Below, piece after piece: positions 1 through 8,546 of a stretch of 32,255 bases of DNA. Numbering within the stretch: the stretch's first letter is position 1; each line of letters begins with the position of its first letter. The DNA is from Burkholderiaceae bacterium (lineage in GTDB: Bacteria > Pseudomonadota > Gammaproteobacteria > Burkholderiales > Burkholderiaceae_C). The notes beneath the pieces were generated by a model. That model searched no databases. It saw only the letters and a list, made by a program, of their open reading frames with translations, and was not told the origin of the DNA. The stretch spans positions 1 through 32,255 of the forward strand of contig JAITWT010000230.1 of NCBI GenBank assembly GCA_031285125.1. The letters are read 5' to 3'. The position numbers were made by a program, and so were the translations under genes.

Positions 1-240
1 GTCGCTCAGGTAGCGGTAACCGGTCAATTGCTGAAGCTCAGAACCTGTTTACGATCTCAAATGGCTCACGTTGGGCCGAAATCGGGCGATTGGGCATCCC
101 AGTCGCTTGCATGGGCACAAAGCCCATGCGGCGCGCCATGGGCCACCCACTCATCCCGATTGCGGCCCAACGTGAGCCATTTGAGATCGTAAACAGGTTC
201 TGAGCTTCAGCAATTGACCGGTTACCGCTACCTGAGCGAC
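1..240. repeat. 240-bp nested perfect palindrome containing a 160-bp MITE-like element
   Basis: Bases 1-78 are the exact reverse complement of 163-240. The inner part (41-200, 160 bp) begins GAACCTGTTTACGATC and ends with its complement. It is the same element type as at 20216-20375 and 32164-32255. Inside it a second hairpin pairs 109-116 with 122-129 (GCATGGGC / GCCCATGC). The outer 40 bp on each side (1-40 and 201-240) are also perfect inverted repeats, are not present around the other copies, and may extend past the window start. TNA-type triplets flank the inner element, but as TCA and TGA rather than as a direct repeat. No coding function is apparent. Confidence 0.9.
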
Positions 241-295
241 TAGGGCCTGTTCACACTATTTCCACAGACTGCGGAAATAGTGTGAACAGGCCCTA
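241..295. repeat. 51-bp hairpin element with TA flanks
   Basis: GGGCCTGTTCACACTATTTCC (first 20 of its 21 arm bases start at 243) is repeated as a perfect reverse complement ending at 293, with about 9 unpaired bases in the middle. A TA dinucleotide sits on each side (241-242 and 294-295), as a 2-bp target duplication would. It directly abuts the palindrome at 1-240. Its terminus resembles those of the other palindromic elements in this window. It could alternatively work as a transcription terminator, although no T-run follows it. Confidence 0.75.
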
Positions 296-670
296 AATCA
301 CAGCAATTTTGGCGTGTATGACCAGAGGGCGGTTTTTGCTGAAACCGTGGTTGATGTGTGTCAACGCGGGCGGGAGGGCGAGGAAGAAAATGACGCGCTG
401 GGGATTGCAGAAACTTAGGAGTACGGTTTTGATGGCTCGGGGGGGTGAGGGAACGGGTGGGCAGATCACCTTCGGAGCCGCTGCAACGGCGGAGCGGTCG
501 TGCCAGATTGGAAACGAAAACCATGCCCCACCGAATCCGGATGAGCCGACGCGCTTAAATTGGCGCAGAGGGGGAATGTTTTTGCAGGCAAGACAATGAC
601 CTTGCAAGCGCCAAGGCTTATTTGGCGTTCTCTCTTGACCTTGCATTAGGATGGACAGGTTCGGCTCTTT
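296..670. other. Intergenic stretch without a supported gene
   Basis: About 375 bases between the hairpin element and the cytochrome gene. Open frames exist on both strands; the longest runs on the - strand, overlaps the cytochrome gene and ends at 293. None has a convincing ribosome site or a composition I recognise. TTGACC at 635-640 has no well-spaced -10 partner, so no promoter is called. The stretch may hold the cytochrome promoter or decayed mobile DNA. Confidence 0.5.
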
Positions 671-677
671 AGGAGGT
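671..677 (+). promoter_or_regulatory. Strong ribosome binding site of the cytochrome gene
   Basis: AGGAGGT lies 4 bases before the ATG at 682, a near-perfect Shine-Dalgarno sequence. It fixes the start of the lipoprotein cytochrome. Confidence 0.8.
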
Positions 678-681
678 TTGG

Positions 682-1143
682 ATGAAAAAAGCATCTCTTG
701 GCACCCTGCTGGTATGCAGCGTGATTTTGGTTGCTTGCGGCAAACAGGACAGTCCTGCTCCAGCTGCTTCTTCTGCGCCTGCAACCCCTCCGGCACCCGC
801 CGCGACTGCTGCACCTGCCGCCTCGGCTGCCCCGGCTGCCGCGTCACCAGAAACCTCATCCGCATCCGGATCGCCCGATGACAATGTTGTGGGTAAAAGC
901 ACCTACGGAAAAGTGTGCGTCTTATGTCACGGCGCCGGCATAGGCGGCGCACCGCTGATCGGTAACAAGGGGGATTGGGGGCCGCGCATCGCACAGGGCA
1001 AGGACGTGCTGTACAAACATGTACTTGAAGGCTTTACCGGTCAAAAAGGCACGATGCCGCCGCGCGGCGGCAGTAATTTGTCCGATGATGAAATCAAAGC
1101 CGGTGTGGACTACATGGTGGCGCGAGCGCAACAGGGGCACTAG
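682..1143 (+). CDS. Monoheme lipoprotein cytochrome c
   Basis: A 153-aa protein with a lipoprotein signal peptide ending in the lipobox L16-V17-A18-C19. A flexible Ala/Pro/Ser-rich linker of about 45 residues follows (24-66), then a small class I cytochrome c domain. Heme attachment is CVLCH (C79, C82, H83), and M125 in the GTMPPRGG loop is the likely axial ligand, as in cytochrome c5-type proteins. The predicted place is the periplasmic face of the inner membrane, with the linker letting the heme domain reach partners. The gene ends 6 bases before apbE and converges on the nos operon, so a role as electron donor to NosZ or NosR is a reasonable inference. The family is broad, and no sequence feature proves the partner. 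Confidence 0.9.
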   Translation: MKKASLGTLLVCSVILVACGKQDSPAPAASSAPATPPAPAATAAPAASAAPAAASPETSSASGSPDDNVVGKSTYGKVCVLCHGAGIGGAPLIGNKGDWGPRIAQGKDVLYKHVLEGFTGQKGTMPPRGGSNLSDDEIKAGVDYMVARAQQGH

Positions 1144-1149
1144 CGCGGG

Positions 1150-2199
1150 ATGAGCGCCATGTCACAGCTGCCGCCGCCGCATCGCCCTCAGCGTATCGAC
1201 GCAGGGCGTCGGCGCTGCATGGGCGGCCTATCTTTGCTGGTTACGGGCCTGTTTTTGCGCCCGGCCCTGGCGGATCCGCGGGTGCAGCGCGCTTCGCGGT
1301 TGCTGATGGGGACGCAGGTTGATATCGTGGCACAGGGCGATTCGGCAGACCAGGCGGCCTCTGCGATCGCGGCCGCCTTTATTGAAATGGAGCGGCTTGA
1401 ACGCATGATGAGCCGCTATCGTGCCGAGAGCCTCGTGACGGCCTTGCAATGGGCCGCTGGCCGCCGAGCGCTGACCGCCGAGCCCGAATTGTTCGCCATC
1501 TTAAAAATGGCGCGGAAAATTTCGGCAAGCAGTCACGGCGCATTTGATGTCACCGTGGGAGCGTTCTCCGGCTGGCGCTTCGATCCTGCGAATAAAAATA
1601 TTCCGAGCCGCGCTGAATTGGAAAAAGCGCGCAATTTTGTCGATTACCGCCATTTGATTCTGGATGAAAAAAACAGCACGGCCTATTTGCAGCGGCCCGG
1701 CATGAAAATTGACCTGGGCGGTATCGCCAAGCTGCCGATTCTCCAGGCAGGCTTGCGCGTATTGGCGCAGCACGGCATACGCAATGCATTGCTCAACGGC
1801 GGGGGCGACGTGTTGGCCCAGGGTCAGCTGCAAGGGCGTGACTGGCGCGTCGGCATCCGCGATCCGCGTGCGCCCGAGCGGCTGGTTGGCGCGGTGGAAT
1901 TGAGTAATGGCTGGGTCGCTTCGTCGGGTGACTATGAGCGTTATTTCTTGCGCAACGGCAAGCGCTACCACCACATCCTCGATCCCAAAACCGGCCAACC
2001 TACTCAGGGGCCGCATGGCGTCGCGTTGGTGGCGCGCGCGTTGGAATCGGTCAATGGCCTGGGCGCCGCTATCATGGTGGCCGGTGCGGCAACAGGGCGC
2101 CAGTGGCTGGCGCAGCGTCCCGAGGTCGATGCCCTGATCGTCGAGGCGGACCAAAGCCTCTGGCTTTCTCCCGGCATGGCACACCGCTTGCGCGCCTAA
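1150..2199 (+). CDS. apbE: FAD:protein FMN transferase, NosX/ApbE family
   Basis: A 349-aa ApbE-family protein, which transfers FMN from FAD to a threonine of periplasmic flavoproteins. In nos loci the target is NosR. An N-terminal export signal with a twin-arginine-like stretch (RRRCMGG, about residues 20-26) precedes a hydrophobic segment ending near ALA-D42. Family motifs are visible: MGT (53-55), GAFDVTVG (130-137), DLGGIAK (188-194), NGGGD (216-220), SSGDYERYF (258-266) and HHILDP (274-279). Two features are odd. The usual AKG continues here as AKLPI. The C-terminal segment that normally reads ADxxxT, with Mg2+-binding Asp and Thr, reads VNGLGAAIMVAG (301-312), so Asp appears to be Asn and Thr appears to be Ala. 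Start choice between 1150 and 1159 is uncertain. It is probably translated with the cytochrome gene. Confidence 0.9.
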   Translation: MSAMSQLPPPHRPQRIDAGRRRCMGGLSLLVTGLFLRPALADPRVQRASRLLMGTQVDIVAQGDSADQAASAIAAAFIEMERLERMMSRYRAESLVTALQWAAGRRALTAEPELFAILKMARKISASSHGAFDVTVGAFSGWRFDPANKNIPSRAELEKARNFVDYRHLILDEKNSTAYLQRPGMKIDLGGIAKLPILQAGLRVLAQHGIRNALLNGGGDVLAQGQLQGRDWRVGIRDPRAPERLVGAVELSNGWVASSGDYERYFLRNGKRYHHILDPKTGQPTQGPHGVALVARALESVNGLGAAIMVAGAATGRQWLAQRPEVDALIVEADQSLWLSPGMAHRLRA

Positions 2200-2296
2200 T
2201 GGGGCTGTCTGGGGGGACGTCTGACCCCGGCGCGCTGAAAAGCCGGATCTGCACCGAAATCATCGGCGCACACGGCATACGGTCTGCGCACCAGGA

Positions 2297-2821
2297 TCAC
2301 ATCTTCCTGTCGTGCAATGCCCCGCCGGTCAAATCGACCATGTCGGGCTTGACTTGGTTATAGCGCAGCACCTTGCCGCCCTCGCGTGCCGCGAAGGCGT
2401 TGGCGTCGGACACTTGGGCGAAGCTGGCAATGGTCGGCCCCATCGAGCCGTTGCGCTTGCTGCCCAGAACGTAAAAGCCCTTTCTGGCGTCGAACCAGTT
2501 GCCCCGGGGGCTGTCCCAGTCGGCCTTGCCCATATCCTGCACGAACACGGCCTGCACGGGCTTGACCTGCTCGGGTTTGAGCAGCATGCTGAACATTTCC
2601 ACCGTGTCGCAGAACCAGTGCGGTTCAGGATCGCCCACGTAAAAAATCTGCGCCTTTGGCCCTGGATAGTCGGCCAGCAACATGCCATCGAGATCGCAGG
2701 CGCTGTGGGCGTCGATTTGATGGGGCGCGACCGCTCTGCCGGCTTTGTTGTCGCAGGCGCTCAGAGCGGCCGCGACGGCCACGAGGGCGAGTGCGAAAAG
2801 GGTGCGTCGATTGAGTTTCAT
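2297..2821 (-). CDS. nosL: NosL copper chaperone lipoprotein
   Basis: A 174-aa outer-leaflet lipoprotein: MKLNRR, a hydrophobic stretch, then the lipobox L20-S21-A22-C23. NosL delivers Cu(I) for the CuZ site of NosZ with the NosDFY machinery. The metal-binding region reads H39-S-A-C42-D-L-D-G-M47, followed by the family hallmark DYPGPKAQI (51-59). An Asp stands where many NosL proteins have the second Cys of a CxxCGM motif. From memory this CxLDGM form also occurs in other betaproteobacteria. Later conserved stretches include WFCDTVEMFS (69-78). The ATG overlaps the nosY stop by 4 bases, which fixes the start. It is the last gene of the operon, and 97 bases separate it from the convergent apbE stop. 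Confidence 0.93.
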   Translation of the reverse strand: MKLNRRTLFALALVAVAAALSACDNKAGRAVAPHQIDAHSACDLDGMLLADYPGPKAQIFYVGDPEPHWFCDTVEMFSMLLKPEQVKPVQAVFVQDMGKADWDSPRGNWFDARKGFYVLGSKRNGSMGPTIASFAQVSDANAFAAREGGKVLRYNQVKPDMVDLTGGALHDRKM

Positions 2822-3642
2822 GAACGGAACCTCCAACTGGCCAAGCCCAACGGCAGCACGATCCACGCCAGCATCACGCCACCCATGACCAGCGGGTTGG
2901 CCATGGCGGCGGGCATCAGCGTGGCCAGACCATAGAGGTTGCGCAGTTCGTCGAGCGAGAAAACATTGAGGATGCGAAAAACGTCGGTCGGATTGAGCAG
3001 CAGCAGCCAAGCCATTGCGTCACCGCCGATGTGCCCGCCGGTACCTACCAGCATACCCAGCAGCACCAGATCGAACACCAGCACGAAGCCGAACCATAGC
3101 GCGATGGCCAAGCCCGAGGCGCGCGTGCGCTCGCGGCTGAGCACCGACAGCAGCAGCGCCAGACTGAGAAACGCCAAGCCCAGCAGAACCGAACTGAGCA
3201 CAAAGCCCAGGTAGTGATACAGCCCGTTCCAGCCGAATTGCATGTACAGCAGCACCGCCATCAGCGCGAAGCCTGCCGCGGTCGAGAGCGTGAGCGCGGC
3301 GGCCAACCCCAGGTATTTGCCCAGCAGCAGTTCCAGGCGCGTGATGGGCAGGGCCAGCAGCAGATCGAGCGAGCCGCGCTCGCGCTCGCCCACGATGGCA
3401 TCGAAGCCGAGCAGCAGGGCAATCAAGGGCACCAGGTAAATCACCAGGCTGACCAGGCTGGCGATGACGAATTGGATCGAGTGCGGCCCCAGCGTGCCTT
3501 GCTGCGCGCCGCCGAAGTAGCTGATGACCAGCGAGAACACCGTGAATACCAGCGCCACCGCCAGCACCCAGCGGTTGCGGATGCGGTCGCGGAACTCTTT
3601 ACCCGCCAGCGTGGCGATTTGCCGCCCTTCGATGCCGATCAT
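2818..3642 (-). CDS. nosY: NosY ABC transporter permease
   Basis: A 274-aa ABC-2 type membrane subunit of the NosDFY complex, which works with NosF (ATPase) and NosD (periplasmic) in CuZ maturation. Six hydrophobic segments are visible, at roughly residues 25-45, 58-81, 105-132, 144-168, 175-201 and 250-273. A cytoplasmic coupling stretch, GERERGSLDLLLALPITR (about 84-101), is typical of the family, and the N-terminal KEFRDRIRNRW is also characteristic of NosY. Length is normal. The gene begins 2 bases after the nosF stop and overlaps nosL by 4, so the three are one translational unit. Confidence 0.94.
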   Translation of the reverse strand: MIGIEGRQIATLAGKEFRDRIRNRWVLAVALVFTVFSLVISYFGGAQQGTLGPHSIQFVIASLVSLVIYLVPLIALLLGFDAIVGERERGSLDLLLALPITRLELLLGKYLGLAAALTLSTAAGFALMAVLLYMQFGWNGLYHYLGFVLSSVLLGLAFLSLALLLSVLSRERTRASGLAIALWFGFVLVFDLVLLGMLVGTGGHIGGDAMAWLLLLNPTDVFRILNVFSLDELRNLYGLATLMPAAMANPLVMGGVMLAWIVLPLGLASWRFRS

Positions 3643-3644
3643 CT

Positions 3645-4565
<921 letters not shown>

Positions 4566-4568
4566 GGC

Positions 4569-5876
4569 TCAGGGCTCCGATTCCAGCTTCGTGATTTCCG
4601 GCGCCTTGGCCTGCCATTGGCGCCAGTCTTTGTGTGCGGGCCGCATGCGCGGATAGTTGTCCACCACGGTCGGCACGCGCAAGACCGGGAACTGCCGCCC
4701 CGCCAGGCGCAGCGCCTGCACGGCCGGACTGGCCAGCAGCAACTGGATGCTCGGGTATTTCCAGCTCAGGCGATCGACCACGTCGTTGGCCTCGTAGGGC
4801 AGATCGCCGACGCTGTCGCCGTTGGCGTCCCAGCCCAGGTAATTGCTCCAGTAGTTGCCTTGCTGGCGCTCTTTCTCGTTGTTGCCGCCCCAGGGCATGT
4901 CTTTCGCGCCAACATAGCGCACCTGTTCGCGGTTGTCGATGAAGTCGTTGCCCTGCACCACGTTGCGCGGTGAACCGGCCAGATGCACGCCGACCCAGTT
5001 GCCGACCACCAGATTGCCGCGCAGCGTGTTGTATTCGGCGTCGTAGATGAAAAACCCGCGCATGTTGTTGGCCACGATGTTGTTTTCCACCACCGAATCC
5101 TGCAAGGTGCGCAGCATGATGCCGTGGTCGCTGTTGCCCCAGGTGCGGTTGTTGCGCACGGTCTGCTCGCGCACCTCCATGAGCGCCAGACCGCCGCGAT
5201 TGAGGTAGCTGTCGTTGCCTTCCCACAGGTTGTAGTAGGAGTTCATGTAATGCGTGCCGTAGCGGCTGTGGTGCATCTTGTTGTTCTGGAACACGGCATG
5301 GTGCGACACATCGACGTACAACGCATCGCGCACGAAGCTGATGTCGTTGCCGATGATGCGCGCGCCCCGCGTGTTGTACAGCTGGATGCCGTTGCCGCGC
5401 AGCGGCGAGAGGTAGTCGCGCTTGCCGGTGATGGTGTTGTTTTCGATGCGCACGTTGTCGGCCTTCTCGATCCACAGACCGAACAGGTTGTAGGTCAGGT
5501 CGCAGCGGCGGACCACGGCGCGGTGCGCGCCCGGCTGGATGTAAATGCCGGCGTTCTGATTCAACAGGCTGTCACCCGAATCGCGCACGATCAGCCCCTC
5601 AATACGCACATCGGTGGCCGTGACGCGAATCGTGTCACCGCGCTGACCGCCGCTGAGGGTGGGCCGCCCCGTGCCCGGCTGACCCCGCCCGCGCAGCGTG
5701 AGCGGCTTGGCCACCACGAGGTTGGCGCGGTACCAGCCCGGTTCGATTTCCAGCACATCGCCCGGCTGCGCCGCGTCCATCGCGGCCTGTATGGCCTGGC
5801 CCGGCTGCACGCGCAGCGTGGCGGCATAGCCGTTGATGAATATTGCGCACAAGCCCAGTGCGATCCAAATTCTCAT
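4569..5876 (-). CDS. nosD: NosD periplasmic copper-processing protein
   Basis: A 435-aa right-handed beta-helix (CASH domain) protein. The signal peptide is MRIWIALGLCAIFINGYAA, after which the repeated N-rich turns of the helix are evident (for example IENNTITG, IIGNDISF, VFQNNKMHH, VENNIVANN). The C-terminal part has the NosD-typical GNYWSNYLGWDANGDSVGD and ends with PRMRPAHKDW. NosD sits on NosFY in the periplasm and takes part in building the CuZ cluster of NosZ. An upstream in-frame Met 40 codons earlier lies inside nosR. The ATG at 5876 overlaps the nosR stop as ATGA and gives a clean signal peptide, so it is preferred. Confidence 0.95.
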   Translation of the reverse strand: MRIWIALGLCAIFINGYAATLRVQPGQAIQAAMDAAQPGDVLEIEPGWYRANLVVAKPLTLRGRGQPGTGRPTLSGGQRGDTIRVTATDVRIEGLIVRDSGDSLLNQNAGIYIQPGAHRAVVRRCDLTYNLFGLWIEKADNVRIENNTITGKRDYLSPLRGNGIQLYNTRGARIIGNDISFVRDALYVDVSHHAVFQNNKMHHSRYGTHYMNSYYNLWEGNDSYLNRGGLALMEVREQTVRNNRTWGNSDHGIMLRTLQDSVVENNIVANNMRGFFIYDAEYNTLRGNLVVGNWVGVHLAGSPRNVVQGNDFIDNREQVRYVGAKDMPWGGNNEKERQQGNYWSNYLGWDANGDSVGDLPYEANDVVDRLSWKYPSIQLLLASPAVQALRLAGRQFPVLRVPTVVDNYPRMRPAHKDWRQWQAKAPEITKLESEP

Positions 5877-8500
5877 GCGCCCAGCAACCCCAACGCCTTG
5901 AGTGCGAGGAACAGAATCGCGCCGATCAGCAGATTTTTGAACCCCACGTAGCAAATCATGTCCATCCAGTTGGCCTGGCGGTAGTGCGCCCGCCACCAGG
6001 GGCCCTCCTTGACATAGCAGCGGCCCGTGTGGCGGATCAGCACCTCATACAGGCTCCAGCCGAACCACCCGCCGATCACGGCCGCCGATGACAAGTGTCC
6101 CAGGGCCGCGAATATCCATATCAAGCTCACGGCGGCCGCCAGCGCCAGCCCGGCGATCGCCAAGGTCCGCCCCGCAGCCCAGCCTTGCCGGCTCCAAGGC
6201 CAGAGGTGGTCGCGCAATTCGCTGACCAGCCAGCGCAGGCCGCGCGTTTTGCTGTCATAGGGCGGTGTCGCGGGCGCGCTCATCATGCGCGGATCAGGCC
6301 CGTTGGCCATGCGCCCGGGCAGGGACACCGGCTGGATTGGGATGAAATAGCCATCGCGCCCGATGGGCGTGATTTCCAGCCCCTCATGCGCGCGGCGTTT
6401 GCGCTCCTTGGCCAGCGGCGGGCAGCCTCTGTCGTCGGTGTAGAGCACCAAGCAATCGAGGCAGTGCAGACACTCACGATGATCGATGCGGCCGGCCGCG
6501 TCGATGGCCTGCGAACCGCAGCCCGCCGCGCACGCTTTGCAGCTGTTGCAGTCGAGCTTGCGCGGCAACCCGAACCAGCGGAAGGTGGTCGGCATCGCCA
6601 GCGCCGCGCCCAGCGGACACAGGTATTTGCAGTAGGGGCGCTCGATGAACAGCGACAACCCCAGCAGCACGCCCACGAACAAGCCGTAGGGCCAGGGGCG
6701 ATGCATGATGCCCACCAGGAAAGTGGTTTTGAAGGGTTCGACCTCGGCCAGCATTTCGGCGCGCACCATGTCGAACATCGACACCGCCAGCAGTCCGAAG
6801 AAGATGCCGTACTTGAGCCACTTGAGCCGGTCGTGCCAGACCTGCGGTAGTTGGCGCTGCCAGCGTTTGAGGCCGATCGCGCCACCGATTTTGTACAGCG
6901 CCTCGGACAGCAAACCGAAGGGGCACAGCCAGCCGCAGAACAGGCCGCGCCCAAATACGAACACGGTGATGATGATGAAGATCCAGAACAAAAAGATGAA
7001 CGGATCGGTCAAAAACAGCGCCCAGGTCCACTGGAACAGCAGCGAATGGAACCAGGTGAGCACCTGCGTGATGGAGGGCTGCGCCATCGCGCCAAAACCG
7101 ACGAACACGATGCTCAGCGCCCAGGCCGTGTATTTGAAAGCGTTGACCGGCCATTTGTTCTTGTGCGTGGAGCGGCGCGTGAGTCTGGCGCGCAGGGCAT
7201 AGACCGCCGCCACGGCGGCCAGCAGCAGGGCGAACAGCACGATGCCCGCCGGGCGCGCCGCCCAGGCGCGCTTCCAGGGCGCGGCGTTTTCTTGCACCTT
7301 GGGCCGGCCGCCTTCGAGCAGCGAGGCTTCGAGCCAGTACGGCGCGTCAAAGTTGGTGAAGCTGCGCGCGCCCGTGGCCCGGTCGACCCGGTTGCCCAGG
7401 AACACCAGCTTCCACGGGTAGGCCGGCGAAAAGGCCGGCGAACGGATGATGAAAATGCCCGATTCGTTGAAGGCCGGCGCCCCCGCGGCGGCGATGCCGT
7501 AGAGGTTGAGGTAATCGAGATCGCGGAAGGTGAAGGAATCACTCTCCTGCTTGACCTGCACGCGGTCGTAAATGCCGCCGCGCACGAAGCCCGAACCTTT
7601 GAAGGACTCGACCCCGGCGGTGCGGATGATGAAGATCGGGTGGTCGGTGGGCTTGAGGCGTTCCTTCAGCGCTTGAGCGACCTGCTCGCCGAGCACGCTG
7701 CGCGCCAGATCGGGATGGCTCAAATCGCCGAACCACAATTCGATGAAGGGGCTCTCCGAATGCGGCAGGCCCACCTGTTCAGGCCTGACCCGCAGCCGCT
7801 GCACGCTGCCTTGCTTGACCAGCGCCGCCCAGTCGTAGCGCCGGCCGGTGAGCGCGAAGCGGGTGGGGGCGCGCTTGACCGGCGCGAGGATGCCCACCTG
7901 CCGCGCCACATTGGCGCCGGCGTAGGTGATGACCTGGTTCTGCGCGATCACGGTGACAGTGGCCCCCGAAATCGCATCGACGCCAATGATGTCCTCGTCG
8001 CTGCGGGACTGACCGACCTCGATCTTGTCCTTGACCGTCTTACCGACGTACTGCTGGTTGAACTGGATCAGCTTGGACTCGGGGATGCCCAGCAGCAAAA
8101 TCGGCTCGGAGTGCTTGAGCACTTTGAAGCCCAGGTAGCGGCCCTGGGTGTCCATGCCGATCAGCGTGATCACGGGCTTACCGGAATAGCCCGGTGTGTC
8201 GGTGATGTCGGTGGACAGCATCACATAGCCCAGCAGCTTTTTCTTGCCGTTGGCATCGGCATCGCCATAGGCCTGCACGTAGGGCGGCTGACCCATGCGT
8301 TCGGAAAAACTCTTGGCACCCGGAAACACGTCCTGACACGGCGCCAGCGCGCACATGTTCTTGGCCGTACTCAGATCAGGCGGCAGCGCGGCCTCATAAG
8401 CGCCAGCGGCAAACGCCGGGCGCGTGCTGAAAAACAGCAGCAGGGAAAAAGCGATTCCCCAGGCCGCCAACCCGCGGTGACGGGGTGCCGCCGCCATCAT
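5873..8500 (-). CDS. nosR: NosR flavo-iron-sulfur membrane protein
   Basis: An 875-aa polytopic protein needed for N2O reduction in vivo. An N-terminal export signal (about 10-32) leads into the periplasmic FMN-binding domain, where D175-A-I-S-G-A-T181 is the ApbE flavinylation motif and T181 the predicted FMN-carrying residue. A long insert (about 230-410) follows, then membrane helices containing two CxxxCP motifs (FCGWLCP and YCKYLCP). The cytoplasmic polyferredoxin part has CNSCKACAAGC and CLHCLDC...GCP clusters, and two terminal helices close the protein. Electrons are thought to pass from quinol through these centres towards NosZ. The SD GGGAG lies just before the ATG at 8500. The gene starts 46 bases after nosZ; in most described operons nosR precedes nosZ. 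All cofactor motifs look intact. Confidence 0.96.
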   Translation of the reverse strand: MMAAAPRHRGLAAWGIAFSLLLFFSTRPAFAAGAYEAALPPDLSTAKNMCALAPCQDVFPGAKSFSERMGQPPYVQAYGDADANGKKKLLGYVMLSTDITDTPGYSGKPVITLIGMDTQGRYLGFKVLKHSEPILLLGIPESKLIQFNQQYVGKTVKDKIEVGQSRSDEDIIGVDAISGATVTVIAQNQVITYAGANVARQVGILAPVKRAPTRFALTGRRYDWAALVKQGSVQRLRVRPEQVGLPHSESPFIELWFGDLSHPDLARSVLGEQVAQALKERLKPTDHPIFIIRTAGVESFKGSGFVRGGIYDRVQVKQESDSFTFRDLDYLNLYGIAAAGAPAFNESGIFIIRSPAFSPAYPWKLVFLGNRVDRATGARSFTNFDAPYWLEASLLEGGRPKVQENAAPWKRAWAARPAGIVLFALLLAAVAAVYALRARLTRRSTHKNKWPVNAFKYTAWALSIVFVGFGAMAQPSITQVLTWFHSLLFQWTWALFLTDPFIFLFWIFIIITVFVFGRGLFCGWLCPFGLLSEALYKIGGAIGLKRWQRQLPQVWHDRLKWLKYGIFFGLLAVSMFDMVRAEMLAEVEPFKTTFLVGIMHRPWPYGLFVGVLLGLSLFIERPYCKYLCPLGAALAMPTTFRWFGLPRKLDCNSCKACAAGCGSQAIDAAGRIDHRECLHCLDCLVLYTDDRGCPPLAKERKRRAHEGLEITPIGRDGYFIPIQPVSLPGRMANGPDPRMMSAPATPPYDSKTRGLRWLVSELRDHLWPWSRQGWAAGRTLAIAGLALAAAVSLIWIFAALGHLSSAAVIGGWFGWSLYEVLIRHTGRCYVKEGPWWRAHYRQANWMDMICYVGFKNLLIGAILFLALKALGLLGA

Positions 8501-8546
8501 CGGCTCCCGCAGGCCGGCACCGGCGTCACCCTCATCGCCCGGTGAT

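Noticed and set aside
243..293. Rho-independent terminator
   Set aside because: The hairpin is strong but has no T-run after it, and TA flanks plus terminus similarity fit a mobile element better.
293..599. Open frames on both strands upstream of the cytochrome
   Set aside because: No ribosome site, no recognised sequence, and the - strand frame runs through the cytochrome gene. Could be decayed DNA, but not a supportable gene.
635..655. Possible promoter TTGACC before the cytochrome gene
   Set aside because: The only -10-like hexamer (TAGGAT) is 7 bases away, far too close, and no TTGA-N6-TCAA site was found.
2200..2296. Terminator between apbE and nosL
   Set aside because: GGGG...CCCC pairing near 2211-2228 is short, without a T-run, and not convincing.
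6851..8545. Long + strand open frame (564 codons) opposite nosR
   Set aside because: It lies antisense to a gene with intact cofactor motifs and is explained by GC-rich codon use. Its protein is rich in R, Q, H and E with no domain.
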